From: Amorphoplanes friuliensis DSM 7358
GTDB lineage: Bacteria; Actinomycetota; Actinomycetes; Mycobacteriales; Micromonosporaceae
NCBI RefSeq assembly: GCF_000494755.1
Contig: NC_022657.1
Coordinates: forward strand, 2,704,001-2,768,000
Direction of reading: 5' to 3'
Length of the DNA stretch: 64,000 bases
Positions 51,840-60,224 of the stretch are shown here, piece after piece; position 1 is the stretch's first letter; each line of letters begins with the position of its first letter. Position numbers and translations under genes: made by a program. The notes beneath the pieces were generated by a model. That model saw only the letters and a list, made by a program, of their open reading frames with translations. It was not told where the DNA came from and searched no databases.

Positions 51840-53202
51840 CGGTGTCCTCCGGCAGGTTGATGCGGAACGGGGCGGTGGGAGAGTCCACATCGACCACGTG
51901 GTTGAGGACAAATTCGTACGCCGCCCCGCGCTCGGTCTCGGCCGGCGAGGTCGCGAAAGCCAGGCTGGGCAGGTAATTCATGTCCGGGGTGGGCAGGTGC
52001 AGCATGAGCGGGTTGGCGACCTTGGCGACCGCCGTGGCGGTCTGCTGGTCCGCCGCGTTGACCAGCAGCATTACGCCGACTTCACGGGGTGGCCCGGTGG
52101 CCGGCTCGATGGCATCGAGGACGGCGTTGTGGCCGTAGAGCCGGATGTCGAATGCGTACTCGTCGGAGGTCAGCCCGAGTGTGTCGGTGACCCATTCGCC
52201 GATCATGCGGCGCAGCAGTGCGGCCCAGGTGTCGATCTGGCTCAGGATGTGCGGGTCGCGGATGGCCGTGAACGACATCGTCTCGTATCCGGTGATCCGG
52301 GCGCCCTCGAGCTTGACCGTGTACTGCTCGGCAAGGTCGAAGCGGGAGCCCTCGACGCGGACGCGACGGTCGTCCAGCGCGTGGTAGGTGGCGTCGGTGA
52401 CCACGATGGTGCCGGCGGGCTCGCGCATCGAGAACGGGTTCACCGTCTCGTAGAGCATGTGCGCGGCGACCGAAGTGGGAGTGCAGGCGTTGTCCGGGTG
52501 CAGCGGTTCGATGGTGAACCCGGTGGCGTCGATCGTGGCCAGGACGCCGCCGGCGCGCGGGTTGGTGGTGCATTGCCCGCCGCACTCGACGATCTTGGCC
52601 GCGTGCCAGGTCGGCCCGGCCGGCATGCCTTTCAGCAGCGGGAAAGCGGCCGCGACGGCGGTGTCGGTGGCGCGTCCGGCCAGGATCACGTCGGCGCCGC
52701 CCTCGAGGGCGGCCACGATCGGCTCGTGGCCCATCATCGCGACGATGTGCCGGCAGCTTTCCAGGGTTGCCGGGTCGAGCTCGGCGGCCGGCGGCAGCGG
52801 ATGGATCCGGCCCTGGCCGAGATGCTCCTTGAGGCCGGTGGCCTGCTGCTCGCTGTAGATGGTGGCGACCCGCAGGTTCAGACCCTCCTCGGCGAGGATT
52901 TCCCGGGTGATGCCGGCGACCCAGTCAACGCCGGAGTCGGTGCCGCTGGTGCCGCACGAGCCGATGATCAGCGGGATCCTGGCGGTCGCCGCCGCGCGCA
53001 GCAACAGACGCATGTCCCGGGTCACGGCGGCGGCGGCGGTCTTGGCGATACCGGAGCCGAGATAGTACGGGCCGGAGTCGGTGGAGCCCCCGTCCACGGC
53101 GATCACGTCGGCGCCGAGTTCCAGCCCACGGGTGAGGGTCTCGGGCGGGAATCCCGCTCCGAGCATGCCGACCGGTGTGAGAACGCGTACCTCGTGGGTC
53201 AT
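51832..53202 (-). CDS. AtuA-like acyclic terpene utilisation family protein (DUF1446)
   Basis: The 456-residue protein shows the DUF1446 features: GADVIAVDGGSTDSGPYYLG, SGIAKTAAAAVTRDMRLLL, LIIGSCGTSGTDSGVDWV, then HIVAMMGHEPIVAALEGGAD and ILAGRATDTA. The start at 53202 is preferred to a far longer frame (53499) that overlaps the hydroxyacid dehydrogenase. In Pseudomonas, AtuA belongs to citronellol/acyclic terpene breakdown, but here the operon (DUF4387, 2-hydroxyacid dehydrogenase, MFS, tartrate-dehydrogenase-type enzyme) fits a hydroxy-acid pathway. The reaction is unknown. Confidence 0.85.
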   Translation of the reverse strand: MTHEVRVLTPVGMLGAGFPPETLTRGLELGADVIAVDGGSTDSGPYYLGSGIAKTAAAAVTRDMRLLLRAAATARIPLIIGSCGTSGTDSGVDWVAGITREILAEEGLNLRVATIYSEQQATGLKEHLGQGRIHPLPPAAELDPATLESCRHIVAMMGHEPIVAALEGGADVILAGRATDTAVAAAFPLLKGMPAGPTWHAAKIVECGGQCTTNPRAGGVLATIDATGFTIEPLHPDNACTPTSVAAHMLYETVNPFSMREPAGTIVVTDATYHALDDRRVRVEGSRFDLAEQYTVKLEGARITGYETMSFTAIRDPHILSQIDTWAALLRRMIGEWVTDTLGLTSDEYAFDIRLYGHNAVLDAIEPATGPPREVGVMLLVNAADQQTATAVAKVANPLMLHLPTPDMNYLPSLAFATSPAETERGAAYEFVLNHVVDVDSPTAPFRINLPEDTDA

Positions 53203-53275
53203 GGGTTTCCTCGTTTCGTCTTTGCGGTCGTGACGAGACCGCACAGGCCGGCTCCCAGCACGTTCATTCCGGCGT

Positions 53276-54187
53276 TCATGCGGCATGCCTGATCGAGAAG
53301 GCGGGCCGTCCGTCGAGCGCGGCCACCAGTTCCTTCGCGCCTTCCAGGCCGGCGGCGTGGCGGGCCTCGGCGGTCTGCCCGGCCATGTGCGAACAGACGG
53401 TGATGCCGTCGACGCCGCGCAGGACGCTGTCGGCCGGCAAGGGTTCGGTGTCCAGCACGTCGAGGGCCGCGCCGGCGATCCGTCCGGCCCGGACGGCATC
53501 GGCGAGGGCGGTCTCGTCGACGATCGGCCCGCGTGCAGTGTTGATCAGGTGGGCGGTGGGCTTCATGCGGGCCAGCGCCGCGGCGTCGATCAGGTGCCGG
53601 GTCCGGTCGTTGAGCGCGGTGTGGATCGATACGAAGTCGGATCGGCCGAGCAGCTCGTCGAAGGGGACCTCGCTTCCCAGCACGGTCATCCCGAACGCCG
53701 ATGCGAGCGGCTTCACCCGCTGGGCGACCGCGCCGCGGCCGATGATGCCGAGGGTCTTGCCGCGCAGCTCGAACCCGTCGCGCCGGGGCCAGCCGCCGGC
53801 GGCGACACCGGCGGCCATGCCCACCAGGTTCCGCGCCTGCACGAGCAGGAGCCCGATCGTGTACTCGGCGACGGCGTTGGCGTTGATGCCGGGCAGGTTG
53901 CTGACGGTGATGTCGTGTTTCGCCGCGGCGGCGAGGTCGACGGAGTCGTATCCCACGCCGGTACGCACGATTGCCCGCAGCGCCGGCGCCTGACGCAACA
54001 CCTCGGCCGTCATCGGCTCGTTGGCGATCAGCGCGCCTTCGACGCCGTCCAGCGCGGTGACCAGTTCCTCGGGCGGGCGTTTGCCGCGCATCGGACGGTG
54101 GCGGGTGGTGAAGCCCAGCCCGGTGAGGTAGGTGTCCACTTCGTCGCCGGCGGTCAGGTAGTCGGTGGTGATGAGAACGGTCGGCAT
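53276..54187 (-). CDS. D-isomer-specific 2-hydroxyacid dehydrogenase
   Basis: The 303-residue enzyme has a Rossmann NAD motif GIIGRGAVAQRV, the catalytic Arg in NTARGPIVDE, Glu in DVLDTEPLP and His in SHMAGQT, as expected for this family (phosphoglycerate/2-hydroxyacid dehydrogenase). Start ATG 54187 has GGAAG upstream; an ATG at 54205 would overlap the MFS gene. It reduces or oxidises a 2-hydroxy/2-keto acid, probably one handled by the neighbouring MFS transporter and TtuC-type enzyme. Confidence 0.9.
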   Translation of the reverse strand: MPTVLITTDYLTAGDEVDTYLTGLGFTTRHRPMRGKRPPEELVTALDGVEGALIANEPMTAEVLRQAPALRAIVRTGVGYDSVDLAAAAKHDITVSNLPGINANAVAEYTIGLLLVQARNLVGMAAGVAAGGWPRRDGFELRGKTLGIIGRGAVAQRVKPLASAFGMTVLGSEVPFDELLGRSDFVSIHTALNDRTRHLIDAAALARMKPTAHLINTARGPIVDETALADAVRAGRIAGAALDVLDTEPLPADSVLRGVDGITVCSHMAGQTAEARHAAGLEGAKELVAALDGRPAFSIRHAA

Positions 54188-54201
54188 CAGTTCTTCCTGG
54201 A

Positions 54202-55473
54202 TCATTTGAGGATGGGCGTCCGGCTGCGGCGCTGCAGGCGGCCGAGGTGGACGACGACGAGGATGGCCAGGCCGGCCAGGATGGCGATGTCGAGCAGCAT
54301 CCCGTCCCAGCCGGTGAGGTCGACAACCGCGCCGATGAGTGCGGGACCGCCGAAGCCACCGAGGTACCAGGCGACCGCGTACAGACCGGTGTAGGTGCCC
54401 AGCACCCGGCTCGACGGCGCGAGATTCCACAGCGCGACGGCGGCGTTGATCAGGAATCCGGCCGCGCCGACCGCGGCGATGCAGAAGACGACGACGGTCG
54501 CGGTGGCGGTCTGCACGATCGTCCCGGCTGCCATGGCGGCGGCGAAGACGGCCATGCCGACGCCCATGGTCTTCAGGCGGCCGAAGCGCTCGGCCAGCAG
54601 TGCGGCGGGATAGGCGGCGATCACGTAGGCGATGCCGCTGGGCAGTGTGAGCCCGCCGGCCTCACCGCGGCTCAGGCCCAGAGCTTCCATCCCGTACGGC
54701 GTGACGAGCGAGCGGGAGGCGAACCATGCTCCGCCGAAGAGCAGGATGGTCAGCAGCAGCAGAAGCCGGCGGCGGTCGTGGTCGGTGACCAGATCGATGA
54801 TGACCCGCCGGAACGGCATCTGTGTCTCACCCGGCCCGGCGTTCGCGTCCTCGGTCACGGCCGCCTGGTACGCCGGCGACCGGCTGTCGCGCATCTTGAT
54901 GATCATCACCACCGTGACGAGCAGCAGGATCGCGGAGGGGATGACAAACGCCGCTCGGGGGTGGTCGTCGACGACCAGAAGGCTGATCAGCGAGGCCACG
55001 ATGATGGTCAGCGCTGCCGCGATCTTGACGATGGCGTTGCTCCGGCTGCGCCGCTCGGGCGTGATGTAGTCGGGCACGAGAGACTCGGCCAGCGGCCGCA
55101 TGGTGTTGGCGACCAGCGCGTAGCCGACCATCACCGCGATCAGCAGGCCCACCGATGTGGTCCAGGGCAGGAACACGAACAGCACCGCCGCGAGGGGCAT
55201 GCCCACTGCGAGGTACGGCACGCGCCGGCCCCACCGGGTGCGCGTGTTGTCGGACCGGTTGCCGATCCACGGCTGGATGAAGATCCCCAGCAGGTTGTCC
55301 ATGCCCATCAGCGCACCGACCAGCGCCGCGCTCGTGATGTGCTCGCGCAGCAGCACGGGTACCTGGTTGTCGTAGAAGTTCCAGGTCGATTCCTGAGCGA
55401 ACAGAATCAGCGCGATGAAGAACGTGATTTTCCTGGTGGACACCGCGCTGTCGCGGACCTTGATATCGGCCAT
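54202..55473 (-). CDS. MFS transporter
   Basis: The 423-residue carrier has twelve predicted helices with the loop 2-3 motif GNRSDNTRTRWGRRVPYL (MFS motif A-like, GxxSDxxxxRxGRR). This variant is typical of SLC45/sugar- or acid-type MFS proteins. First gene of the leftward operon, divergent from GntR. It probably imports the substrate handled by the downstream dehydrogenase and AtuA-like proteins; the identity is inferred only from context. Confidence 0.88.
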   Translation of the reverse strand: MADIKVRDSAVSTRKITFFIALILFAQESTWNFYDNQVPVLLREHITSAALVGALMGMDNLLGIFIQPWIGNRSDNTRTRWGRRVPYLAVGMPLAAVLFVFLPWTTSVGLLIAVMVGYALVANTMRPLAESLVPDYITPERRSRSNAIVKIAAALTIIVASLISLLVVDDHPRAAFVIPSAILLLVTVVMIIKMRDSRSPAYQAAVTEDANAGPGETQMPFRRVIIDLVTDHDRRRLLLLLTILLFGGAWFASRSLVTPYGMEALGLSRGEAGGLTLPSGIAYVIAAYPAALLAERFGRLKTMGVGMAVFAAAMAAGTIVQTATATVVVFCIAAVGAAGFLINAAVALWNLAPSSRVLGTYTGLYAVAWYLGGFGGPALIGAVVDLTGWDGMLLDIAILAGLAILVVVHLGRLQRRSRTPILK

Positions 55474-55504
55474 GTTTCCTCCACGTGTCCGGCGTCACGC
55501 TAAT

Positions 55505-55553
55505 TTGCTGTGGCAAAATCGTCAACAGTTGCAAGGCGATTGAGCCACAGCAA
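55505..55553. promoter_or_regulatory. 17-bp inverted repeat between MFS and GntR genes
   Basis: TTGCTGTGGCAAAATCG (55505-55521) pairs with the reverse complement of 55537-55553 at 15 of 17 positions, around a 15-bp centre. The left arm is itself a smaller palindrome TTGCnnnnGCAA. Located 31 bp from the MFS start and 16 bp from the GntR ATG, it is a probable GntR operator controlling both directions. Confidence 0.75.
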
Positions 55554-55569
55554 CCGGTACAGTGCGGTC

Positions 55570-56259
55570 ATGACTGAAACGGAGACGCTCGCCGATCAGG
55601 CGTACGGTCAGCTCCGGACCGCGATCGCCACCGGAAAGCTCACGTCGGGCGAGAAGGTGACCGAGCGCGGCATGGCCGACCGGCTGGCGATGAGCCCCAC
55701 CCCGGTCCGCGAGGCGCTGCGCCGGTTGGAGCTCGACGGGCTCATCGAGAGGATCGGGCCGCGGACGGTGCTGGTGGCCGCGATCCGCGACGCGGCCATC
55801 GACGACCTGGCCGAGGTGGAGGTCGGACTGCGTGGCCTGGTGGCCCGCTTTGCTGCCCGGCACGCCACGTCCGTTCAGCTCGAGGCTCTGGACTCGATCC
55901 TCGACCGGGCCGACGACCTGCTGATCCTGGCCAAGGAACGCCGGGCCCAGGGCGAGTCGGCCGAGCGGCACCTGAACGCCCTGCTCGACACCATGCAGGA
56001 GTTCAACGACACCGTCGGTGCGTGCGCGCACAACCCGGTGCTGCTGCGGATGCTCGAGCAGAGCCGCGTCTTCTCCCGCCCCCGGCGCCGGGAACTGTTG
56101 CTGCAGAAGGTGGCCGAGGACGAGACGTTCGGCCTGGAGCGCTACACCATGCACCGGGCGCTGGTGCGGGCCCTGCGGGCCAAGGACTCCGCCGCGGCGG
56201 AACGCCTCGCGCTCGAAGACTCGCAGGGCGGTCTCCGCGCACTCAGGGAGGCACGATGA
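55570..56259 (+). CDS. GntR/FadR-family transcriptional regulator
   Basis: The 229-residue regulator has the GntR winged helix (YGQLRTAIATGKLTSGEKVT, RLAMSPTPVREALRRLELDG) and a helical FCD ligand domain. Its stop overlaps the start of the tartrate-dehydrogenase-type gene (ATGA). It is divergent from the MFS/dehydrogenase/AtuA operon and probably represses both sides until a hydroxy-acid effector binds. Confidence 0.93.
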   Translation: MTETETLADQAYGQLRTAIATGKLTSGEKVTERGMADRLAMSPTPVREALRRLELDGLIERIGPRTVLVAAIRDAAIDDLAEVEVGLRGLVARFAARHATSVQLEALDSILDRADDLLILAKERRAQGESAERHLNALLDTMQEFNDTVGACAHNPVLLRMLEQSRVFSRPRRRELLLQKVAEDETFGLERYTMHRALVRALRAKDSAAAERLALEDSQGGLRALREAR

Positions 56260-57338
56260 CCACCCACCGCATCGCCGTGATCCCCGGCGACGGCATCGGC
56301 AAAGAGGTCGTCCCGGCGGGCGTTTCCGCCCTGCAGGCCACAGCCGACCGCTTCGGCCTGTCGCTGGAGTTCGACGAGTTCGACTTCGCCAGTGCCGACT
56401 ACTGGCAGAAGCACGGCACGATGCTGCCGTCCGACTGGGAGCAGACACTGCGTCAGTACGACGCCATCTTCTTCGGAGCCGTCGGCTGGCCGTCGGTGGT
56501 GCCCGACCACGTGTCGTTGTGGGGCAGTCTGCTGCAGTTCCGCCGGACGTTCGACCAGTACGTGAACCTGCGGCCGTGCCGGCTCATGCCCGGCGTCACC
56601 AGCCCACTGGCCGGCCGGGAGCCGGGCGACATCGACTTCCTGGTGGTGCGCGAGAACACCGAGGGCGAGTACTCGAGCGTCGGCGGCCGCATCTTCGAGG
56701 GCACCCCGCGCGAAACCGTGCTGCAAGAAACGGTGATGACCCGCGTCGGTGTCGACCGTGTGCTCCGGTTCGCCTTCGAACAGGCCGCCCGCCGCCCGAA
56801 GAAGCACCTCACGTCCGCGACGAAGAGCAACGGCATCTCCATCTCGATGCCCTACTGGGACGAGCGCGTGGCCGAGATGGGATCGAAGTTCCCCGACGTA
56901 CGCCTCGACAAGTTCCACATCGACGCCCTCGCCGCACAGTTCGTGCTGCATCCGGAATGGTTCGACGTGGTCGTGGCCAGCAACCTGTTCGGCGACATCC
57001 TCTCCGACCTGGGCCCGGCCTGCACCGGCACGCTCGGCATAGCCCCGAGCGCCAACATCGATCCGTCGCGGGAGGCGCCCAGCCTGTTCGAGCCGGTGCA
57101 CGGCTCGGCGCCCGACATCGCCGGCCAGGGCATCGCCAACCCGATCGGCCAGATCTGGTGCGGCTCGATGATGCTGGACCACCTCGGCCACCCCGAGGCG
57201 GCAGCACACCTGCTCGGCGCCATCGAAGCCGTTCTGGCGCACGGCCCGGCCGGCGCGCCGCTCACCCCCGATCTGCACGGCACGGGCACGACGGCGGAAC
57301 TGGGCCACGCGATCACCGAATGCGTCCGCGAGAGGTGA
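56256..57338 (+). CDS. Tartrate dehydrogenase/decarboxylase-type enzyme (isocitrate/IPM dehydrogenase family)
   Basis: The 360-residue enzyme has the family start IAVIPGDGIGKEVVPAGV, the substrate Arg region RRTFDQYVNLRPCR, VRENTEGEYSSVGG, the signature NLFGDILSDLGPA and SLFEPVHGSAPDIAGQGIAN, placing it in the NAD-dependent TtuC-like (tartrate/malate) branch. It oxidatively decarboxylates a hydroxy-dicarboxylic acid; tartrate is the best guess. Coupled to GntR by ATGA, and functionally matched with the divergent hydroxy-acid operon. Confidence 0.88.
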   Translation: MTTHRIAVIPGDGIGKEVVPAGVSALQATADRFGLSLEFDEFDFASADYWQKHGTMLPSDWEQTLRQYDAIFFGAVGWPSVVPDHVSLWGSLLQFRRTFDQYVNLRPCRLMPGVTSPLAGREPGDIDFLVVRENTEGEYSSVGGRIFEGTPRETVLQETVMTRVGVDRVLRFAFEQAARRPKKHLTSATKSNGISISMPYWDERVAEMGSKFPDVRLDKFHIDALAAQFVLHPEWFDVVVASNLFGDILSDLGPACTGTLGIAPSANIDPSREAPSLFEPVHGSAPDIAGQGIANPIGQIWCGSMMLDHLGHPEAAAHLLGAIEAVLAHGPAGAPLTPDLHGTGTTAELGHAITECVRER

Positions 57339-57440
57339 CCCAGAGGTCCTGAGTGTGGGGGCGAGGCCACAACTCTGCTGTTCTCAGGTCATTCGCGCCG
57401 GCAGAGGCCCGGAGGTGGCCCAGTCATCCCGGACGTAGGC

Positions 57441-58361
57441 CTACAGGCGGGCTCCGTCACGCCGTGCGGCGCGGTAGCGCCCGGGAGTGGCCCCGTGGGA
57501 GCGGGCGAAAGCCCTGCTGAAGGCGGGGACCGATTGATAGCCGACCGCCGCAGCGACGGACTCGACCGGCTCCTGGGTCTTGTTCAGGCGGACCGCGGCC
57601 AGATCCATCCGCCACTGGGTCAGGTAGGCCGCGGGGCTCTGGCCGATGGCTGCCGGAAACCGGCGGGACAGGGTTGCCCGGGAGACGTCGAGAGCGGAGG
57701 CCAGTGTTGTGGTGGTCCAGGGCCGTGCAGGCTCGGCGTGCAGACGTTCCATCGCGCTGTGCACGAGCGGGTCCTCGAGCACTCCGAGCCAGGTGCCACG
57801 ATGTCCGGGCCGGGTGGGCAGCCAGGCCCGCATGAGCTGGACGAGCAGGATGTCGACCAGGCTGTTCAGCACCGCCCGGCCGGCCAGCCGGGGCTGACTC
57901 AGCTCTCGCCCGAGCATCCGGACGGTGTCGTCAAAACCGGCCTCACCCTGGTCTCCGCGGATGTGCACCACCTGAGGCAGCGCTCCGAGGATCTGGGTGT
58001 TCACGCTGTGGTCACAGTCGTACCTGATGGTCAGGATCCGGGTGCGGGTCGGCGGCAGCCCGAGGCGGATGACTTCATTCGACTCGAACGCCAGAGCCGC
58101 CACCGCCGCGCCCGATCCCGGCGCGCTGCCGAGCACGTGCGACGGCCCACCGGGCATGAGCACCACGTCTCCGGCCGCCAGCTCCAGCCACGGTGATGAC
58201 CTGTCCTCGAGCCCGAGCCAAGCAGTGCCGGCAATGACCACGTGCAGGACCGCCGCAGTGCAGCCGACCACCGGGACAGACCAGCTCCCGCCCGCCTCGA
58301 TCCGCGCGCCGATCGTGCCCCGTACGCCGGAGACCTCCAGCACGTCCGAGAAGAGGTCCAT
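57441..58361 (-). CDS. AraC-family transcriptional regulator
   Basis: The 306-residue regulator has an N-terminal cupin (AGDVVLMPGGPSHVLGS) and a C-terminal AraC double HTH (TLASALDVSRATLSRRFPAA, ESVAAAVGYQSVPAFSRAFA). The N-terminal part is the cupin_6 form common next to oxidoreductases. Divergent from the MDR oxidoreductase at 58447, which it probably controls. No operator was picked out in the 85-bp gap. Confidence 0.92.
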   Translation of the reverse strand: MDLFSDVLEVSGVRGTIGARIEAGGSWSVPVVGCTAAVLHVVIAGTAWLGLEDRSSPWLELAAGDVVLMPGGPSHVLGSAPGSGAAVAALAFESNEVIRLGLPPTRTRILTIRYDCDHSVNTQILGALPQVVHIRGDQGEAGFDDTVRMLGRELSQPRLAGRAVLNSLVDILLVQLMRAWLPTRPGHRGTWLGVLEDPLVHSAMERLHAEPARPWTTTTLASALDVSRATLSRRFPAAIGQSPAAYLTQWRMDLAAVRLNKTQEPVESVAAAVGYQSVPAFSRAFARSHGATPGRYRAARRDGARL

Positions 58362-58446
58362 CCAGCCATGCTACGTGAGGCAAACGAGCAAGAATGAGAG
58401 CGTTTCAAGCATCGACTGCTCACCGGCTGCTTCATACGGTGGATTC

Positions 58447-59427
58447 ATGACACCTGACACCATGCGGGCGCTCGTCGCGACCGGCTACGGGGATCCCGAA
58501 CAACTCACGATCGCCGAACTGCCCGTCCCGCGTCCCGGCCCCGGCCAGATCCTGGTGAAGATCGCCGCCTCAACGATCAACCCCACCGACCTGCGCGTCA
58601 TCACCGGCGGCTTCCGCGACCTGGTCGACCTGCAGTTTCCGTACACCCTCGGCAACGAGTTCGCGGGTACCGTGACCGAAGCCGGACCGGCAGTCACCCG
58701 CTTCCAGGCCGGCGATGAGATCTTCGGCCTGGCGCTGCCCCGCCAGCTCCGTGTCGCCGCCGATCCCGTACGACCGTCGCTGAGCACCGGCGCCCTCGCC
58801 GACTACGCGGTCTTCGAGGCGGACACACCCGCGCTGGACCACCGCCCGGCCGGCCTCAACGCAGAACGGGCCGCGTCCCTGCTGATCGCGGGCGGCACCA
58901 CACTGGGCATCATGGCGACGGCGAAGATCCGGCCCGGCGAGTCGGTCCTCGTCATCGGCGCCACCGGCGCGGTCGGCCTGACGCTGATCCCGAACCTGGC
59001 CGCCGCCGGCGCCGAGATCACGGCCACGGCCCGTACCACCGAGGGCGCCGACCTGCTGCGCAGCCTCGGCGCCCACCACACGGTCGGATACGACGACTAT
59101 CCCACCGGCGTCGACGTCGTCCTCAACCTGGCCCTCTTCGCCGACGGCCTGCCGGCGGCGGCACGCAGCCTGCTTCCGGGCGGCCGGCTGATCTCGATCA
59201 TCTTCCCGGCGCCGGAACTCCGGCAGCTCGAACGCGACGACGTGGAACTGGCCTTCCTGATGCAGGCGGGGGACGAGACGAGCGGCGCCCGGGCCGTCGC
59301 CGAAGCCGCGACCGCGGGCCGGCTCTCCACGCCGATCGCCCGCCGTTACCCCCTCGACAACGGCGTCGAAGCAGCGATCGACTACGCCCGTCGGCATCCA
59401 CTGGGCAAGATCGTCGTAACCGTCTGA
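58447..59427 (+). CDS. Zinc-independent MDR oxidoreductase
   Basis: The 326-residue MDR enzyme has GPGQILVKIAASTINPTDLR, GNEFAGTVTEAGPAVTRF and the Rossmann part VIGATGAVGLTLIPNLAAAG. Zinc ligands are absent, so a quinone/enone reductase is expected. The NADPH-binding region is well kept. Third oxidoreductase in the window to be paired with a divergent regulator (AraC here). A small CGCGAAgTTCGCG palindrome lies just after the stop at 59430-59442. Confidence 0.88.
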   Translation: MTPDTMRALVATGYGDPEQLTIAELPVPRPGPGQILVKIAASTINPTDLRVITGGFRDLVDLQFPYTLGNEFAGTVTEAGPAVTRFQAGDEIFGLALPRQLRVAADPVRPSLSTGALADYAVFEADTPALDHRPAGLNAERAASLLIAGGTTLGIMATAKIRPGESVLVIGATGAVGLTLIPNLAAAGAEITATARTTEGADLLRSLGAHHTVGYDDYPTGVDVVLNLALFADGLPAAARSLLPGGRLISIIFPAPELRQLERDDVELAFLMQAGDETSGARAVAEAATAGRLSTPIARRYPLDNGVEAAIDYARRHPLGKIVVTV

Positions 59428-59528
59428 GGCGCGAAGTTCGCGTGCACCTGCAACCTGATCCCGGCAAATCTCGTCGAGGGTTCGTGACAAGTCGACGGGA
59501 GACGAGATGAGCGACGATTTCCACGCCT

Positions 59529-59935
59529 ATGCGGTGGGACGTGCGCGCCCACGGCAACGGCGGGCGCGGAGGACCGGGAGGTGCTGCGCGCGTGGGAAGT
59601 CGCCGCCGCCTGAACCGCCGGTTGGTGACCGGCGGCCTGACCGCGGTGGTGCCGGCGGCCGGCTGCGGCACGTTCCTGGCTCTACTCCGCGGCGATCTGA
59701 AAGGACGGGCAGCTGAGCGGGACGGTCACTCTGCCGGCCGCCGACCGGGTCGAGGCGGTCGTCAATGCCAAGGGAGACCTCGCGCTCACCCTCGGCAACC
59801 ACCGCAAGACCGTGACCCCGTACGCCTACAGCGCCGGCAAACTGACCCGGCTCGAGGGTGGCGGCTCCGTCGCGGACATCGCCGACGACGGCCGGATCGG
59901 TGGCACGTCCGGCTACCGGAATGCGGGCCAGTGCT
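59529..59935 (+). pseudogene. 5' part of a secreted repeat protein gene split by an IS element
   Basis: An open frame from 59529 encodes an exported N-terminus (RRRLNRRLVTGGLTAVVPAA, with a GC/GCGTF junction). Continuity then passes to another frame after a TGA at 59698-59700, where SGTVTLPAADRVEAVVNAKG and PYAYSAGKLTRLEGGG encode the HAF-like repeat protein. The frame runs into the insertion element, at about 59930. The remaining 3' part is at 61472-61732. The break at 59698 is a second disruption (frameshift) or a wrong start; the exact join is not known. Confidence 0.55.
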
Positions 59936-59996
59936 CCGGCCTTCAGGCCGGGGGTGAAGGCCCGCGCTGGGAGGGCCGCCAGGCCCGAGCAGTGCC

Positions 59997-60214
59997 TTAA
60001 CCGGGACGGTTCTGCTGCTCGATGTACTGCTTCACGACGCTGAGCGGTGCCCCGCCGACGGAGCCCGCGAAGTACGAGCCCGACCACAGCTTGTTGGCCC
60101 GGTAGTAGTGCCGCACCGAGGCCGGGAAACTCCTGCCGCAGCCGCCGCGAGGAGACGCCCCTTGAGGCTGTTGACCAGCCGGGGGCACGGTTCAGCCATA
60201 AACCGACATGGCAC
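59997..60214 (-). pseudogene. Decayed tnpA (Y1 transposase), C-terminal remnant
   Basis: The minus-strand frame ending at 59997 reads VRHYYRANKLWSGSYFAGSV and GGAPLSVVKQYIEQQ, the C-terminus of IS200/IS605 TnpA. A second frame just before it carries RLVNSLKG, another conserved piece, so a frameshift separates them. The N-terminal HUH domain is missing. The element therefore cannot move without a TnpA from elsewhere. Confidence 0.8.
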
Positions 60215-60224
60215 AGTATGTCTC

